Positions 1 to 10,245 of a stretch of DNA of 64,000 bases are shown in pieces. This stretch comes from Ricordea florida. Its lineage: Eukaryota > Cnidaria > Anthozoa > Corallimorpharia > Ricordeidae. The DNA lies in assembly GCA_949710005.1 (NCBI GenBank), contig OX453276.1, forward strand, positions 14,994,133 through 15,058,132, written 5' to 3'. A program made the translations under genes and the position numbers. The notes under the pieces were generated by a model. It searched no databases and was not told the DNA's origin. It saw nothing but the letters and a program-made list of their open reading frames with translations. Position 1 is the stretch's first letter; each line of letters begins with the position of its first letter.

Positions 1-290
1 AGACATCCAGTCTTCTTCATCATCTTCAGAGAACCGTGAGTCGCTGTTCTCAACTTGCTGCTCCAGTTCTCCATCCTCATTACTTTCGTTAAGCATCTCT
101 CTCTCTCTTCATCATCATCATCATCATCATCTTCAAATTGTTCCCCTGAAATACACTGTTGGTAGTCAGAGTCCGACACATCACTCTGTTCCCCTTCCCC
201 GCTCTCCTCGATGTTCTCATCATCTAAATCCTCCTCATCTTTCAGTAATTCTTCGAGCACATCAAGGAAAGGTGAAACAATCCTTTAAAG
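1..290 (-). CDS. Acidic coding exon, partial (window edge)
   Basis: Read on the minus strand, this stretch encodes a strongly acidic segment (runs of Asp and Glu, including six or more consecutive Asp codons from a CAT/ATC microsatellite at about 107-131). A possible acceptor AG lies near 291, after the pyrimidine-rich minus-strand sequence. The acidic reading changes frame at the GAGAGAGAGAGA run near 92-105, which suggests slippage or a frameshift. I do not recognise the protein. Acidic tails like this occur in many transposase-type genes of invertebrates, but that is only a resemblance. Confidence 0.35.
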
Positions 291-1283
291 GAAATTTACG
301 GTAAGTATCAGAGACTGTGAATCAGTAACAAAATGCGCCAAGGATCCTTGCATCTAAGCCTTCTCTTACTATGAGCCAGCTTAAAGCATGGCTGTCATTT
401 TATGAAAATGGCCGGTCACATGAGTTACATTAAATCACTATTTGTGCTTGCGTCGATACTGCACTGACAGCATTATGTGTATAAATGGTTGTCAGCAAAA
501 ATGGTATTTCCCTGTCCATTTCCTCTAGAATGTAACATTTAAATCGCACCCGACCCCAAATGATCTCACCATGATATCGGTCGTTTACTGAATTGCATGT
601 GTCGTTTACAGGAGTACACTAGGAGATTTAATAAGCTTTGGTATGTACATGAATGAATATGCAACTTACTCGGTTCTAAGATTTCAAAATTTTGGGAAAT
701 TATGTTTCCTTCTCAAACAAAACCTGCATCGGCTTTGGCAACGCCAACATCTGGCCAATCTTGTTGTCCTTACTCTCTCCTCCTCCTCGTCAAATCGCTC
801 TTTCTTCTTGACAAGTAGGGATGGTACGACCGGCTTGGTGTTTTCCCTGATCAGTCTTTTTGTCTTCAGTGTTTTTATCTGCAAGGACACTGTTACGGAC
901 GTTCACCATATATTTTTTTCGTATTTTTTCGTAAGCGATCGTTGAGCGAGTATCGATTAGTTGTGTTATGTAATCAGATCAGTACACGTGAACGAAGAAC
1001 AGTCAACAATGATTTTGTAAGTACACTTTAAGCGTTTTCTTTTGGTATAGATTTTAGTTCAGAGTTTTAATCGAATTATATTTCCTTATTATTGTTGTAT
1101 TAGGAACCGCTGATAGCTCTGAAATTTGAATGTAATGTGAAAGGAGACAAGTTTTCGTCTACAGCTGTGCAGACTGTGTAAAAGTGAAGGTCGATTAGAA
1201 ATACTTGCGAAGTTTAGAGCATTAAAGTGCGTTGAAATTTATACAAGTTCTTCGGGTTTTATTTGTGGTGTCACTAGATTATG
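291..1283. other. No recognisable gene
   Basis: AT-rich sequence with only short, unsupported open frames (for example one of 100 codons from 643). I see no splice-consistent coding pattern and no element termini. Confidence 0.5.
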
Positions 1284-1752
1284 TTACTGTGAAATTGACA
1301 GCCACATCAGACACCAACGTAAAAACTTGAGGCGATGGCGCCATGCCAGGTTGCCAACCGCCCAATCTTTCAGGAGGATGTCGTTCAGCTGTTTCTGCGT
1401 TTCTTCACTTGCAGTTTGAATCAGTTGGCCAAAGAAGGCACATACGCCTTCTAAGACCGGATTTCCTCTAAGCTTGTGACAGGTTCTTAGTCCTGCCTGG
1501 CACGCAAAGTTAAGTATTGCCACATCCAGTAAATCCATAATCCCTTCTGGCAGGCGCTTTTTCAAACCAGTAGTCGCAGATGAAGAAGACGACACCATTG
1601 TTGACTTTCCCACACAGTGATTGTATCGCTCTTTGTTGCTTTTCAATATTTCGCAGCTTGGGGAGTTCGGCTATTGATAAGTGCAGGAATACATCACCTC
1701 CAAATATGTAATGCAACCGGAAGTGCGCGTACACGCGAATCAAGTTCTCCAA
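1284..1752 (-). CDS. Hypothetical minus-strand coding exon, two overlapping frames
   Basis: Two minus-strand frames overlap here: 1510-1752 (80 codons) and 1284-1646 (120 codons). The upstream frame looks protein-like in its first half (aromatic and Leu-rich), and the downstream frame looks protein-like in its second half (Leu/Asp-rich helix, then a Trp/Leu-rich end). One ancestral exon with a frame change near 1600-1640 would explain both. No family is recognised. It could be part of the same decayed gene as the acidic exon at the window start and the zinc-finger motif at 2.0 kb, but no splice chain was established. Confidence 0.3.
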
Positions 1753-1978
1753 GTCCTCCTTCGTATGACAGGTCTCAAAAACCGCTGATCGGTTAAAATA
1801 ATGCTCTTATAGCGCTTGCGCAGAAGCGTTACCGCTGGTTATTGCTTAGGTTATTGCGGGCTTTCGAATCGTGTTGAAGTTCGTGGCGGCCAATGTGGCG
1901 GCCAGGATGCCGTTGAAAGTTTTAATTTCTTTTCGTTCCAAGAAGCAGATTTTCATTTCATTGTTACTTTATCACTGG

Positions 1979-2194
1979 TTACTGATGGGTCTTGGCGTGG
2001 TTTTTTAGTCCGGAGGATGACTTGCATATTTTACTGCATTGTGGACATCGAAAACCAGGTTGCAAAGTTGCTGATGTTGCTGGCTGTTTGGCGGGCTTCT
2101 CTTTGGCGTTCAGCTTCTCGTTGGCGTTGGAGTACATCGGCAAAACGGTTGTTTTGATGTCCGTATTAAGCGGGGTAGATCGTTCTCTGAACAT
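1979..2194 (-). CDS. C2H2 zinc-finger motif, C-terminal exon
   Basis: A 71-codon minus-strand frame ends with one C2H2 finger (C-P-Q-C at the start, H-A-K-T-H at the end) directly before the stop, preceded by a Lys/Ala-rich linker. A single finger at the extreme C-terminus is seen in several transposon-encoded proteins, including some non-LTR retrotransposons. No reverse-transcriptase sequence is adjacent, so the parent gene is unknown. A separate minor feature here is that the opposite strand is also open, but without protein-like composition. Confidence 0.4.
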   Translation of the reverse strand: MFRERSTPLNTDIKTTVLPMYSNANEKLNAKEKPAKQPATSATLQPGFRCPQCSKICKSSSGLKNHAKTHQ

Positions 2195-2923
2195 TCACGC
2201 TGGGGCCAGACCACCCCTCCAAGCAATCATCTGTGTGTGACAAAGAAAAATTCAAGATGGCGGCTTTCATGCGTGCAAAGGCTTCTGGGTTGAAAATGGC
2301 TGCCCATTTCCCCTTCGGGTAGGTAAGAAAAAGCCGGCCGTGTGAACACTGGGTACCTACAATTGCATTATGGCGGGAAGTTTCTTTTTGTTGAAGGAAT
2401 ACGCTTTATATTGGTATATAACTTGCCTTTGTACGGAACAAAATGGCGGCACACACCGGTGAAAAAGAAGCTGTTGCAGACAACAATTTTCCTGTCGAAG
2501 AAGACCGCGAATGGTGAGTTTAAACTATCTTTTTTTGGCGAAATTGTAGCGTTGGGTAAAAATCTAAAATGATACGATTTTAGTACGATACTTCCTTTGT
2601 TGGAAAGTGCAGTGTTACTTGTCATAGGATGTTAAACGGAAAAAAAAATCATGTGTCTTTCAGCACACCGTCGCCATCAGGAAAGAGGCGATTTCCCAAT
2701 AGGAAAATATCAACATGCCAAAAAGATTCGCTTGGAATTACAACTTGATATGAAGGCTGAAAAGAACAAAGAGCTCAAAACTGTGACAGAGGAATTAGAA
2801 GAACTCACAAAGCAGCTAAATGCTAAGAAAAATAAAGTTCTGAGAAGGAAAAGGAAGGTAAGATATAGATAAACTTCTCAAATATACAAAGGCAGGACAA
2901 AACATGGACCCTGGTTCAAGCTA

Positions 2924-2942
2924 GGTGTGTGTGTGTGTGTGT
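2924..2942. repeat. (GT)n microsatellite
   Basis: About nine GT units followed by interrupted GT-rich sequence, in the second intron of the 2.4-kb gene. Confidence 0.85.
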
Positions 2943-4060
2943 ATGTTTGTGTCAATCTACTTGTCAATACTGTAGTGTGTGTATCCCTTTATGGGTAGAT
3001 CAGTAATGCTGCTTTTTGACTATTGTTATAGAAATGCAGGTAATTATAATGCCATGCATACAAATGGAAGTACCTTAAAATTGTTGTTGTTGTATCTTGA
3101 TCTGGACCGGGTCCATTGACCGGTTCCATAAAAGTGGTCCACTGGACTTGGAGTCCTGCATGTTTTGTCCGGATACTTTCATCCTTAGACCAAGTCGATG
3201 GGCCTGGTCCACAAAAAAAGACATGTACAGTCATGCATGACAATCATCACGGACATGCACAGTTAGACGCTTAAAATTCAAAATTATAATCTGATTCTTT
3301 TTACAGATTAAAGAACTTGATGTAACTACAGATCAGTTTGAAAGCACAAGTGTGTCCAGCAAGATAGCAAGAAAGCCAAGTGTGTCCAGCAAAATAATGC
3401 CGGGTAATAGTGAAAAATTAAATCTGTCATGTGTTCACTCCAGTGAGTGAAAAAAGAAAAGCAGTGAACGATGGCCTGTGGACAACTTTGGTCGGATCAG
3501 CAGAAAATGAAGAGATTAAAGAATATGTGTCCAATTCAAAACGATGCATGAATACAGTAATACCAAGCCTTTTGAAGTGCAAGGTCAAAGATTATGAAAA
3601 AAGCCAGGCAAACCAGATCAGAAATATGCGTGTGCTGTATGAGAGTGGACTGCTAGGAAAGAGGAACTACACAAGTGTTAGAAATAGTTCTGATTTAGTG
3701 AGTGAGCCAACTAAGAAAAGAGGGAAAAATGAGAAAGCAGAAATTCTCCCGGGGGTTGAAGTCCCAAAAATTTTGCCATATAAAACTCTGATGAACTATT
3801 TAAAAACAGTTGATATTGGAGAAGTAAAAGATTTACAAACATTGGCAACAGAACTGTCATTGGAATCTGTTTCTGGTGTGTACAGACCCCTGAAACAATT
3901 TCTACTAAAGCTCGCCGATCTATATTTTGATCTTCACAAACAAGCCCCCATGCTTCATTGGTTCAATGGCAAGGAAGGACTACTGTGGGTTGCTGTAGGA
4001 GCAGATGGTGCCCCATTCGGTAAAGACGACACCGCGACAGGTACACTAGTTTAGTTGAGC

Positions 4061-4221
4061 TACCGTCAAATCCCTGTTATAAGCCCTGGGCTTTTAAGTT
4101 GGGGGAGGGGGAAGGACGGGGGCAAATAAGCAGACTATAAATATTTTTTTCTGTTTATAGGTTGATGGGCCTATAACCGGGGGTGGGGGGAGAGGGAGCT
4201 ATTAACCAGGATTTTACGGTA
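4061..4221. repeat. MITE-like element, TACCGT termini
   Basis: The segment begins TACCGTCAAATCC and ends GGATTTTACGGTA, which form an imperfect terminal inverted repeat of about 25 bp around a G-rich core (161 bp in total). It lies in intron 3 of the 2.4-kb gene. A related, larger copy with TACTGTAAAATTCCG / GAATTTAACG ends lies at 24755-25060, so this is a dispersed family. Confidence 0.6.
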
Positions 4222-4621
4222 TTATGTTAGAGAGCTAGTTTACCAAGTTAAGTTCATGAATAAGTTTAGCTAATGAGTTTTTCCATTAGGAGCTAATCTG
4301 CTCAGAGTTAGCCAGTTTAAGATATTTAGTGAGCTATAAAAGACGGCAAAAATCAATAAAGCAAATAACATAAATATATCTTGGCAAACATAATAATTAA
4401 TAATAATTATTCATTATTGTTGTTCATCTTTCTTTAAGCCTACTTGATCAGTATCCTCAATCTGCTTAACCGTGTACAGAGTTGCAATGATAACCATTTG
4501 CTTCTGGGGGAAAATTGCGCAGAGGATCACCCAGTTTTGAAAGCCTACACTCTGCAGCTCACCAAAGAAATGGAAGAGATGGAGGGAAAACTGTTGACCA
4601 CTGAGAAAGGCAAGGAGGTGA

Positions 4622-5055
4622 CAGGGTTCGCACAGTCTTGAAAAGTTCTTGAATTTTAAGGGGAGTCCTTGAAAAGTCCTTGAACTCAATTTATCCTTGA
4701 AAAGTCCTTGAATTTCTTTACAAGTCCTTGAAAAGTCCTTGAATTTTCTCAACCTTCGAACGCGGTGGAGTCGAAAGCAAAGTTGCTTTGCATTGTTATT
4801 CTTTTTCTGATGTCAAGGAACTCGCAACACAGCAAAATAAGCTAACTAAGGATAACAGCAAGTCAGACGGAGGTGGAGCAAAAACTTGTGGCCTTGAAAA
4901 CCTGTTAGTTTGGAATATGCGTACATGTATGTCTATTTGTATTTGCCATCCCTGAAATTAAATTCCTGTTTGGGGTCCTTGAAAATCACATTTGATGCTT
5001 GAAAAGTCCTTGAAAAGTCCTTGAAAAATGGTTGCAATTTTTTGTATGAACCCTG
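4622..5055. mobile_element. MITE-like insertion with CAGGGTTC termini, inside an exon
   Basis: A 434-bp segment begins CAGGGTTCGCAC and ends GTATGAACCCTG, an imperfect inverted repeat. It is flanked by GGTGA on both sides (4617-4621 and 5056-5060), read as a 5-bp target duplication. The interior is built largely of repeated TCCTTGAAAAG units, dense at 4640-4745 and 4975-5035. Deleting the segment and one GGTGA joins K-E-V to R-F-T-F-K-L in frame, which shows the insertion happened inside a coding codon. The superfamily is uncertain because a 5-bp duplication fits few classical families. Confidence 0.75.
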
Positions 5056-6303
5056 GGTGAGATTCACATTCAAGTTGATTCCATGTGATATGAAGTGGGC
5101 GTCTATTCTCTTAGGAGAGCTATCCAATGCTCCCAGACCAACAAGAACAAACTTTTTGGCTTCATAGGAGGGCCAGAATCAACGTGGCAACCATGGGATT
5201 ATAAAAAGCGATTAGAAATGGCAGTCAAAGCTGACAATTTTAAGAAAAAACTACAGGACCCAAATGGAAAGCAGAGGGGTGATGTAACAAAGTTCATAGC
5301 ACATCGCAAGTCAAGACAAGAATTTTTGCCAGTCCTTGGAAAATATGTTGATCGAATCAAGCCTGATCCACTTCACAATGTCAACAATGGCTGGCAGCAC
5401 TGGTTCTCAATTTGCCTGAACGTTGCAATGCAGTACACAAATGCAAATCAGTTGAAGGTTGCAGTAGTTTTAACAGATCTCCCACATTCTTGTCCTTTAG
5501 TCAAATTTCTTAATTGCTTAAAAGAGGGTGCGAAGTGTGGACGCCTGTACAAAACCTTTTGTTGCTGGTTCTCCAAGAAAAGAAAGAAAGGCAACCAATT
5601 CTCGTATCGCTTTACAGGATTAGAGTCCAAACAGTTTTCATGGAACTTTGGGCCTCTGATTGACAATCTTTTAAAGATTACCAATCTTTCAGTCTCAACC
5701 AAAGTGAAACTCACCACCCTAGCATTTTCAGGTTTACAACTAAGGGACAGTGCATCACTGTTTTCCAGGGTGGAAATCAATGCAGAGCAGTTGACGGAAC
5801 TGAAAAGCATCTGTCAGAAATATTTCCATGTTTGCAGCCTATTGCTTGATGGCATAAGTCCCACAGTCTGGACTATTGGATACGCCATTCCGTACCACAC
5901 GAAGCAACTGTTCGAGGAATGCAGGTATGGTCTCGGGCTCAACTCGATGCAAGGCCGGGAAGCGAAACACATAAAGCTGGCCAGCTATGTGCAAAATACT
6001 TGCAATGTAAACAAAAATCAAAGATGGTGGGCGGTGTTCAGACACAAATTTGTTTCCTTGGTGTGGTTGCGAGAACTAGATCCCTACAGTATCACCTATC
6101 GCCGTGAAAAGAGGAAAGTTTGTGACTCTTACATCCCCAAGAGGGTTGTAGACAGTCATTCCATGTACTGCTACTGTGGAATGGAAAAGTCAAGTGTTGG
6201 TGATGAAGGATGCCATATCTGCACAAGCAGTAGCATGAAGCTAATAAAGAAAAGCATTGTAGAGGGCCAAATGTGCAGTGCTTTAAAGGAACTGCTATCT
6301 TAA

Positions 6304-7460
6304 AGAGGCCGAAAAAAGCTGGAGATGTTAATCCTTGTGAGGGATGCCGTAAATCAAATAATAGCTGGGGACGATTATTTTTTTCGCCTCAGAAAGGGGT
6401 GATTATTCGAGGGTGGCGATTAATCGAGTGACGACTATTATTCGAGGATTTAAGGTAACCCAATGCTTGAGTTAAACAAATGCGTACCCTTTTATTATGC
6501 ATATTCGAACAGCAGTGGTATTTCTCAGCACTAATGTATCTTTTTATTACTCTGTTAAATGTGTTCTTGTTGATATTTACGTGTATGCACTTCCAGAAAA
6601 TATTCATACTCCCCCCACAGAAGGTTTCTGGTTTTGCCCTCCCCCTTCCCCCAGGAAATTCCAGTTTATTTTCATATATTGCCTCTAACATCTTAGCTCT
6701 TTTAGTTCCCCCTCCCCCAGGAATTTCCAATGACCTTAAAGTTTTGTTAAGCTCACTGCTGTGGGAAATAAAATAAAGACATAATTGCTAGGCCACTGCA
6801 ACAATATGTACATAAATAAAAGTTGTTTAAACATCCCATTGAGTCCAAAAACGATCAACACTAGAACAATATTTTTATTCTTGCAATGTTATTGAGTCAC
6901 TGGCAAGGGGATAAGATTATTTTTCTACGTGTAGTGTCCATGATCACGGTTTGGGATTCCAAGAGTAATATAATATTCTGTAAGATGCCATATACTATGG
7001 TTGCCTGGCAACACCAGATAGTGTTGCAATCAAAATGGACACCAAAAAATTCATCCTTGTAAAAAGGTATTTGGCATGGCTGTGCTCCAGCAGCGCTCAG
7101 GTGCCACAGGTGATTTTTTTTTTTGGACCAACAAGAAAAACTTACTTTTCACATAAAGCTTAAGTATATCATTCAAATAGCTTTCAAGCATGATGTAAAA
7201 TACCTTTTGCGATCACGATTGCTAATTAAACCGTTTATGACCTTATTTTATGCTTAGAGTACTATTAAAGCTGTAACAAGTGTCATCAATTTGACCGCTG
7301 TTTTAGTGGAAGTAAAGTGACAAATTTTTCTTCCATTTTGGTGCAGTGTCTCTTTGTTAAGGCCTGAGTCAAATACACTACTTCACATGTGACTCATAAT
7401 AACTTATAAGTACCGGTAAGTTTGCCCATAGAATCAAACATCAAAAATTAATAATAATAC
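6304..7460. repeat. Repeat-rich intergenic DNA
   Basis: No gene seen. At 6370-6455 there is a GATTATTCGAGG / GATTAATCGAG repeat array. At about 6590-6735 there is a C-rich dispersed repeat (AGGAAATTCCAG ... CCCCCTCCCCCAGGAATTTCC) that has a second copy at about 16600-16680. Confidence 0.5.
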
Positions 7461-7464
7461 TAAT

Positions 7465-7560
7465 ATTTACTTACTTGTATAGCGCTATGTCCATAGAGTT
7501 CTATAGCGCTTTACAAAACAGAACTAGCCGCCTTACAATTCCCATGGCTTACAGAAATAA
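7465..7560. repeat. L2/SINE-type tail fragment
   Basis: It contains ATAGCGCT ... ATAGCGCTTTACAAA, the motif seen at the 3' ends of the LINE at 28.0 kb and the SINE at 57.2 kb. It is a short solitary fragment with no coding sequence. Confidence 0.45.
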
Positions 7561-7731
7561 AGTGATATAAAAAGGCTAACTTACAAATACCGTACAAAAT
7601 TCAGGGGTAATTCAGCCGAATTCAAATTTAGCCGTGAAGTTTGGCTTATGTGCAGTTGGGCGTTTGACCCAGGCCTTATATCAGTCTCAGGAAAAAAATA
7701 AATAAAAAGTTACATGCCAAGTCAAGTTTGT

Positions 7732-8385
7732 TCAGTGCTGTGGGACACCACTTTGATTCCAGTACCCGTAATGAAACTTTACTTCAAACAATTCTTTTGC
7801 CTTGTTGAATTTCAACTCCATGGGCTTGTCATTTGAAACCAATACTTCACACCTCTCAAGGCTATTTTCTGAGGGTGCCATACACCTTTTTAAGGTGACA
7901 GCAGGGTCGACTTCAGAGCCATCCAAATCCATCCTCCCAAATAAATACTTTGCCTTTCGCAGATCTGTTATCTCATAGACAATTAGATTATTTGTTTCCC
8001 TGTATCGTTGGCCAAAGCTTGTACGTTGCATGATGTCTTGAGAAATGCAATCAAACAACTCCTGCGGCATATCCATTTTAAATTCCCCACGCGATGGATT
8101 GGCAAGTCTAGGCCTTGTGTGTAACCGACGAACGATTTTGCCATGCATCTTCCTAAGGGATCTTGCAACCATTCCTTGCGATGGCATTAATCTTTGAACG
8201 GTCGAGAATCTTCCACCGCCATGATTGTATTTCTCATCTAACACGGCCACAGCATCTTCAAGTTCATTGAAAAACTTGTTAACCCGTCGTATATCATTGC
8301 CAGGTTCAGTGGTGGTAAACAGATCGCGTTTGCAACCCTGAATTGGCTTTCGAAGGACTTCACCGAACTTTAAATTAGCCGCCAT
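7732..8385 (-). CDS. Unknown protein, 217 aa
   Basis: An uninterrupted minus-strand frame with the ATG in good context (CAAAGATGGCGG). It is a basic, soluble-looking protein with no membrane segment and no motif I can name; the middle is Arg/Lys-rich and the end is Lys/Glu-rich. An upstream minus-strand exon (8409-8572) has a perfect donor. It could splice in phase 0 to an acceptor inside this frame (CAG before the G-C-K-R-D-L codons, near 8338), so two alternative first exons are possible. Length, start context and splice-compatible neighbours support a real gene. Function is unknown. Confidence 0.5.
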   Translation of the reverse strand: MAANLKFGEVLRKPIQGCKRDLFTTTEPGNDIRRVNKFFNELEDAVAVLDEKYNHGGGRFSTVQRLMPSQGMVARSLRKMHGKIVRRLHTRPRLANPSRGEFKMDMPQELFDCISQDIMQRTSFGQRYRETNNLIVYEITDLRKAKYLFGRMDLDGSEVDPAVTLKRCMAPSENSLERCEVLVSNDKPMELKFNKAKELFEVKFHYGYWNQSGVPQH

Positions 8386-8408
8386 CTTTGATTTTACCCG
8401 TTACTCAC

Positions 8409-8572
8409 CGCGGCCTCTAATGAAACATTGAGGGGGTGGTCTGGCCCCGGTGTGATTACTTGGAGGTTTTCAGCTCTTTTCCGGTACACGGCCTCGTTGC
8501 TTTCTTCGTTCTTCGTGTATTTGTCTTCTGGATCATTTTGGTCATCGGCGTCATCATCTTCGCTTTTGTCTT
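8409..8572 (-). CDS. Acidic internal exon, unknown gene
   Basis: On the minus strand a pyrimidine tract and CAG precede 8572, and the donor GTGAGTAA follows 8409. The encoded segment is Asp/Glu-rich at first and then mixed. Both borders are canonical, and the exon ends in phase 0, matching the candidate acceptor within the 7732-8385 frame. Its upstream partner may be the coiled-coil frame at 8955-9329, but this was not proven. Confidence 0.45.
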
Positions 8573-8599
8573 CTGACACAAGGAGAAAAAGAACATTTA

Positions 8600-8880
8600 A
8601 GCAGTCTTAAACTGAAATTAATCTTGGCTTAAAGTTATGTTTACTACATTTAATTAGAGGTTTAAGAACTTAAAAATATGTCTAATTTCAACTTAAACCT
8701 GCCTTAAACACCCTTAAGGCTAAAGCTTAATGTATGTTTAAGTGACCATTAAATACAACCAAAATATCTTCTGACTTTTACATTATGTTTAATTAGAACC
8801 TTAAACACATTCTAAATGTGTGTAAAAGTCATGTTTAAGGGTAATTAAATGATCATAATTATATTGTAATTTTAAAATCT
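8600..8880. repeat. Cluster of CTTAAA / GTTTAA motifs
   Basis: More than a dozen short palindrome-related units (CTTAAAC, GTTTAAG, GTTTAATT, CTTAAGG) are packed into 280 bp. A second cluster with the same units lies at 13680-13870, on the other side of the LINE. Confidence 0.5.
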
Positions 8881-8954
8881 TTCGGCCATATTCATTTCAT
8901 AAGCATCTTTTAATTCACCCACCAAATTTATTCCTTCATAGACACTGGTGTTTT

Positions 8955-9329
8955 TTACTTGGTCATTACATGTACAGTGTATATTTCATTTGTTGTTGTA
9001 TTGTTTGTTGCTTTGTAGCAAACCCACCCAGGCTTGCAGTAAACTTGTTTGATTATTTCAATAGTAGAACTCCGTCGTGAATTTCTCAAACCACATAGGT
9101 TGCCCTGCTTCTCCTTCTTTTGCAATTCGTTTCTTAATCTTTCATTCCCCTGTCGCAGGCTTGCATTGGCATCCTCGAGTCTCTTTTGACTGTCACAAAT
9201 CTCATCCATTCTTCCGCTCATCCTTTCAATAATAAGAAGCTGTCGTTCCTGTTGAGCACCTAGTAAAGTCATCATTACCGAAAACAGTGAACTGTAACCA
9301 AATGTAAAAAACGATCGAGCACACGGCAA
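8955..9329 (-). CDS. Coiled-coil protein or exon, unknown
   Basis: A 124-codon minus-strand frame. Its first half (after a Met near residue 19) is a Gln/Glu/Arg/Leu-rich region with heptad spacing typical of a coiled coil. The second half loses that character, so the true exon probably ends near the middle, around the GTAG-like sequence after the Lys-Gln-rich stretch. No family is recognised. It may be the 5' part of the minus-strand gene continuing at 8572. Confidence 0.35.
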   Translation of the reverse strand: MPCARSFFTFGYSSLFSVMMTLLGAQQERQLLIIERMSGRMDEICDSQKRLEDANASLRQGNERLRNELQKKEKQGNLCGLRNSRRSSTIEIIKQVYCKPGWVCYKATNNTTTNEIYTVHVMTK

Positions 9330-10245
9330 GAAACGAAGCTAGAATGCGAACTTCCAAATGACACTAACTACACGAAACATACATCCCGCGATCGACACTC
9401 TCGCCTTCTGATTGGCTTACTATCGAAAACCAACCAATTGCAATGAAGCAGAAAAACCAAATGCAAATTGCACTTGGGATAACAATAGGGCCATTCATTG
9501 CTCTTGCCGCAAATCAGCCGTTACCGATTGCGGTTTTTGTCTTTGATAATCAACAAAATGGCCGAAGATTATCCTGAAACAAGTTTCGTCGAAAACACTC
9601 CAAGCCCTTTCTTCTGTGATAAGTGGAAACTTGCGGAAAGTCCTTTGCACATTCATCTTCGTATCGTCGTCACACAAGAACGAAATGTTCTTCTCAATCG
9701 CTAAAGCGTCGCCGTCGGCGATTGTGGATTTCCGATGAATGTGATGAACAAGATATATTTTGAGTAGCACCAGTATCAAAATTTTGATGCATAAGCTAAT
9801 AAAAGTACATGACTATATTAGATTGTATGGACCTGGAGACCACATATACGGATAAAATTAAAGTTTCTTTATTCACTTGTCTTAGTGCGATTAGTGAAAT
9901 GTGGTCATTTTTCTTGCCCTGTAGGTTGCAGATGATATATTTTCTTAACTGATTATATTCCTTTCTTATTGAACTGAGTTCAAAATGTCAAGACACCTTT
10001 ATATTTCTTTCATGTTTTGGTGATATGATTCTGTTATGGAGAAGAGACAATTTGAAAATACTTAAGCAATGAAGTGCATAGTGATGTTACACACTGGACA
10101 ATTTTAATTAATAATAATCGAATATTTTCTCAGGATAACCCTTCAGTACATAGTACTGTTATCAACGGGGTCCTGCTAAGAATTAAAAATATTAAGATAT
10201 ATAAAATAAGATACATATTAAAAACCGTTGAAAATAGAATATAAT

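Larger units (their letters stand above)
2443..6303 (+). pseudogene. Cnidarian-expanded multi-exon family gene, decayed
   Basis: Proposed exons are 2443-2513, 2664-2857, 3307-4040 and 4439-6303. All have GT-AG borders and matching phases (the first ATG sits in a good Kozak context, AAAATGG). The N-terminus is followed by a Lys/Glu coiled coil (2.73-2.86 kb). Next comes a domain containing the motif G-A-D-G-A-P-F-G-K-D-D-T-A-T (about 3.99-4.04 kb). A long C-terminal region follows with G-L-N-S-M-Q-G-R-E-A-K-H, ending in a C-x-C ... C-x2-C zinc motif near 6.17-6.22 kb. I recognise this architecture from large families of uncharacterised proteins in corals and anemones; no function is known to me. 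Lesions: frame changes near 2.70 kb, near 3.40-3.44 kb and near 5.13-5.16 kb, plus a MITE-like insertion at 4622-5055. The many related copies elsewhere suggest a mobile origin (inference). Confidence 0.6.

Noticed and set aside
643..945. 100-codon plus-strand ORF
   Set aside because: No homology-like features, low-complexity Ser/Phe composition and no splice or start support.
3400..3440. Very short intron in the 2.4-kb gene
   Set aside because: A 40-nt GT...AG interval could restore the frame, but the gene has several other frame changes, so an indel is more likely.
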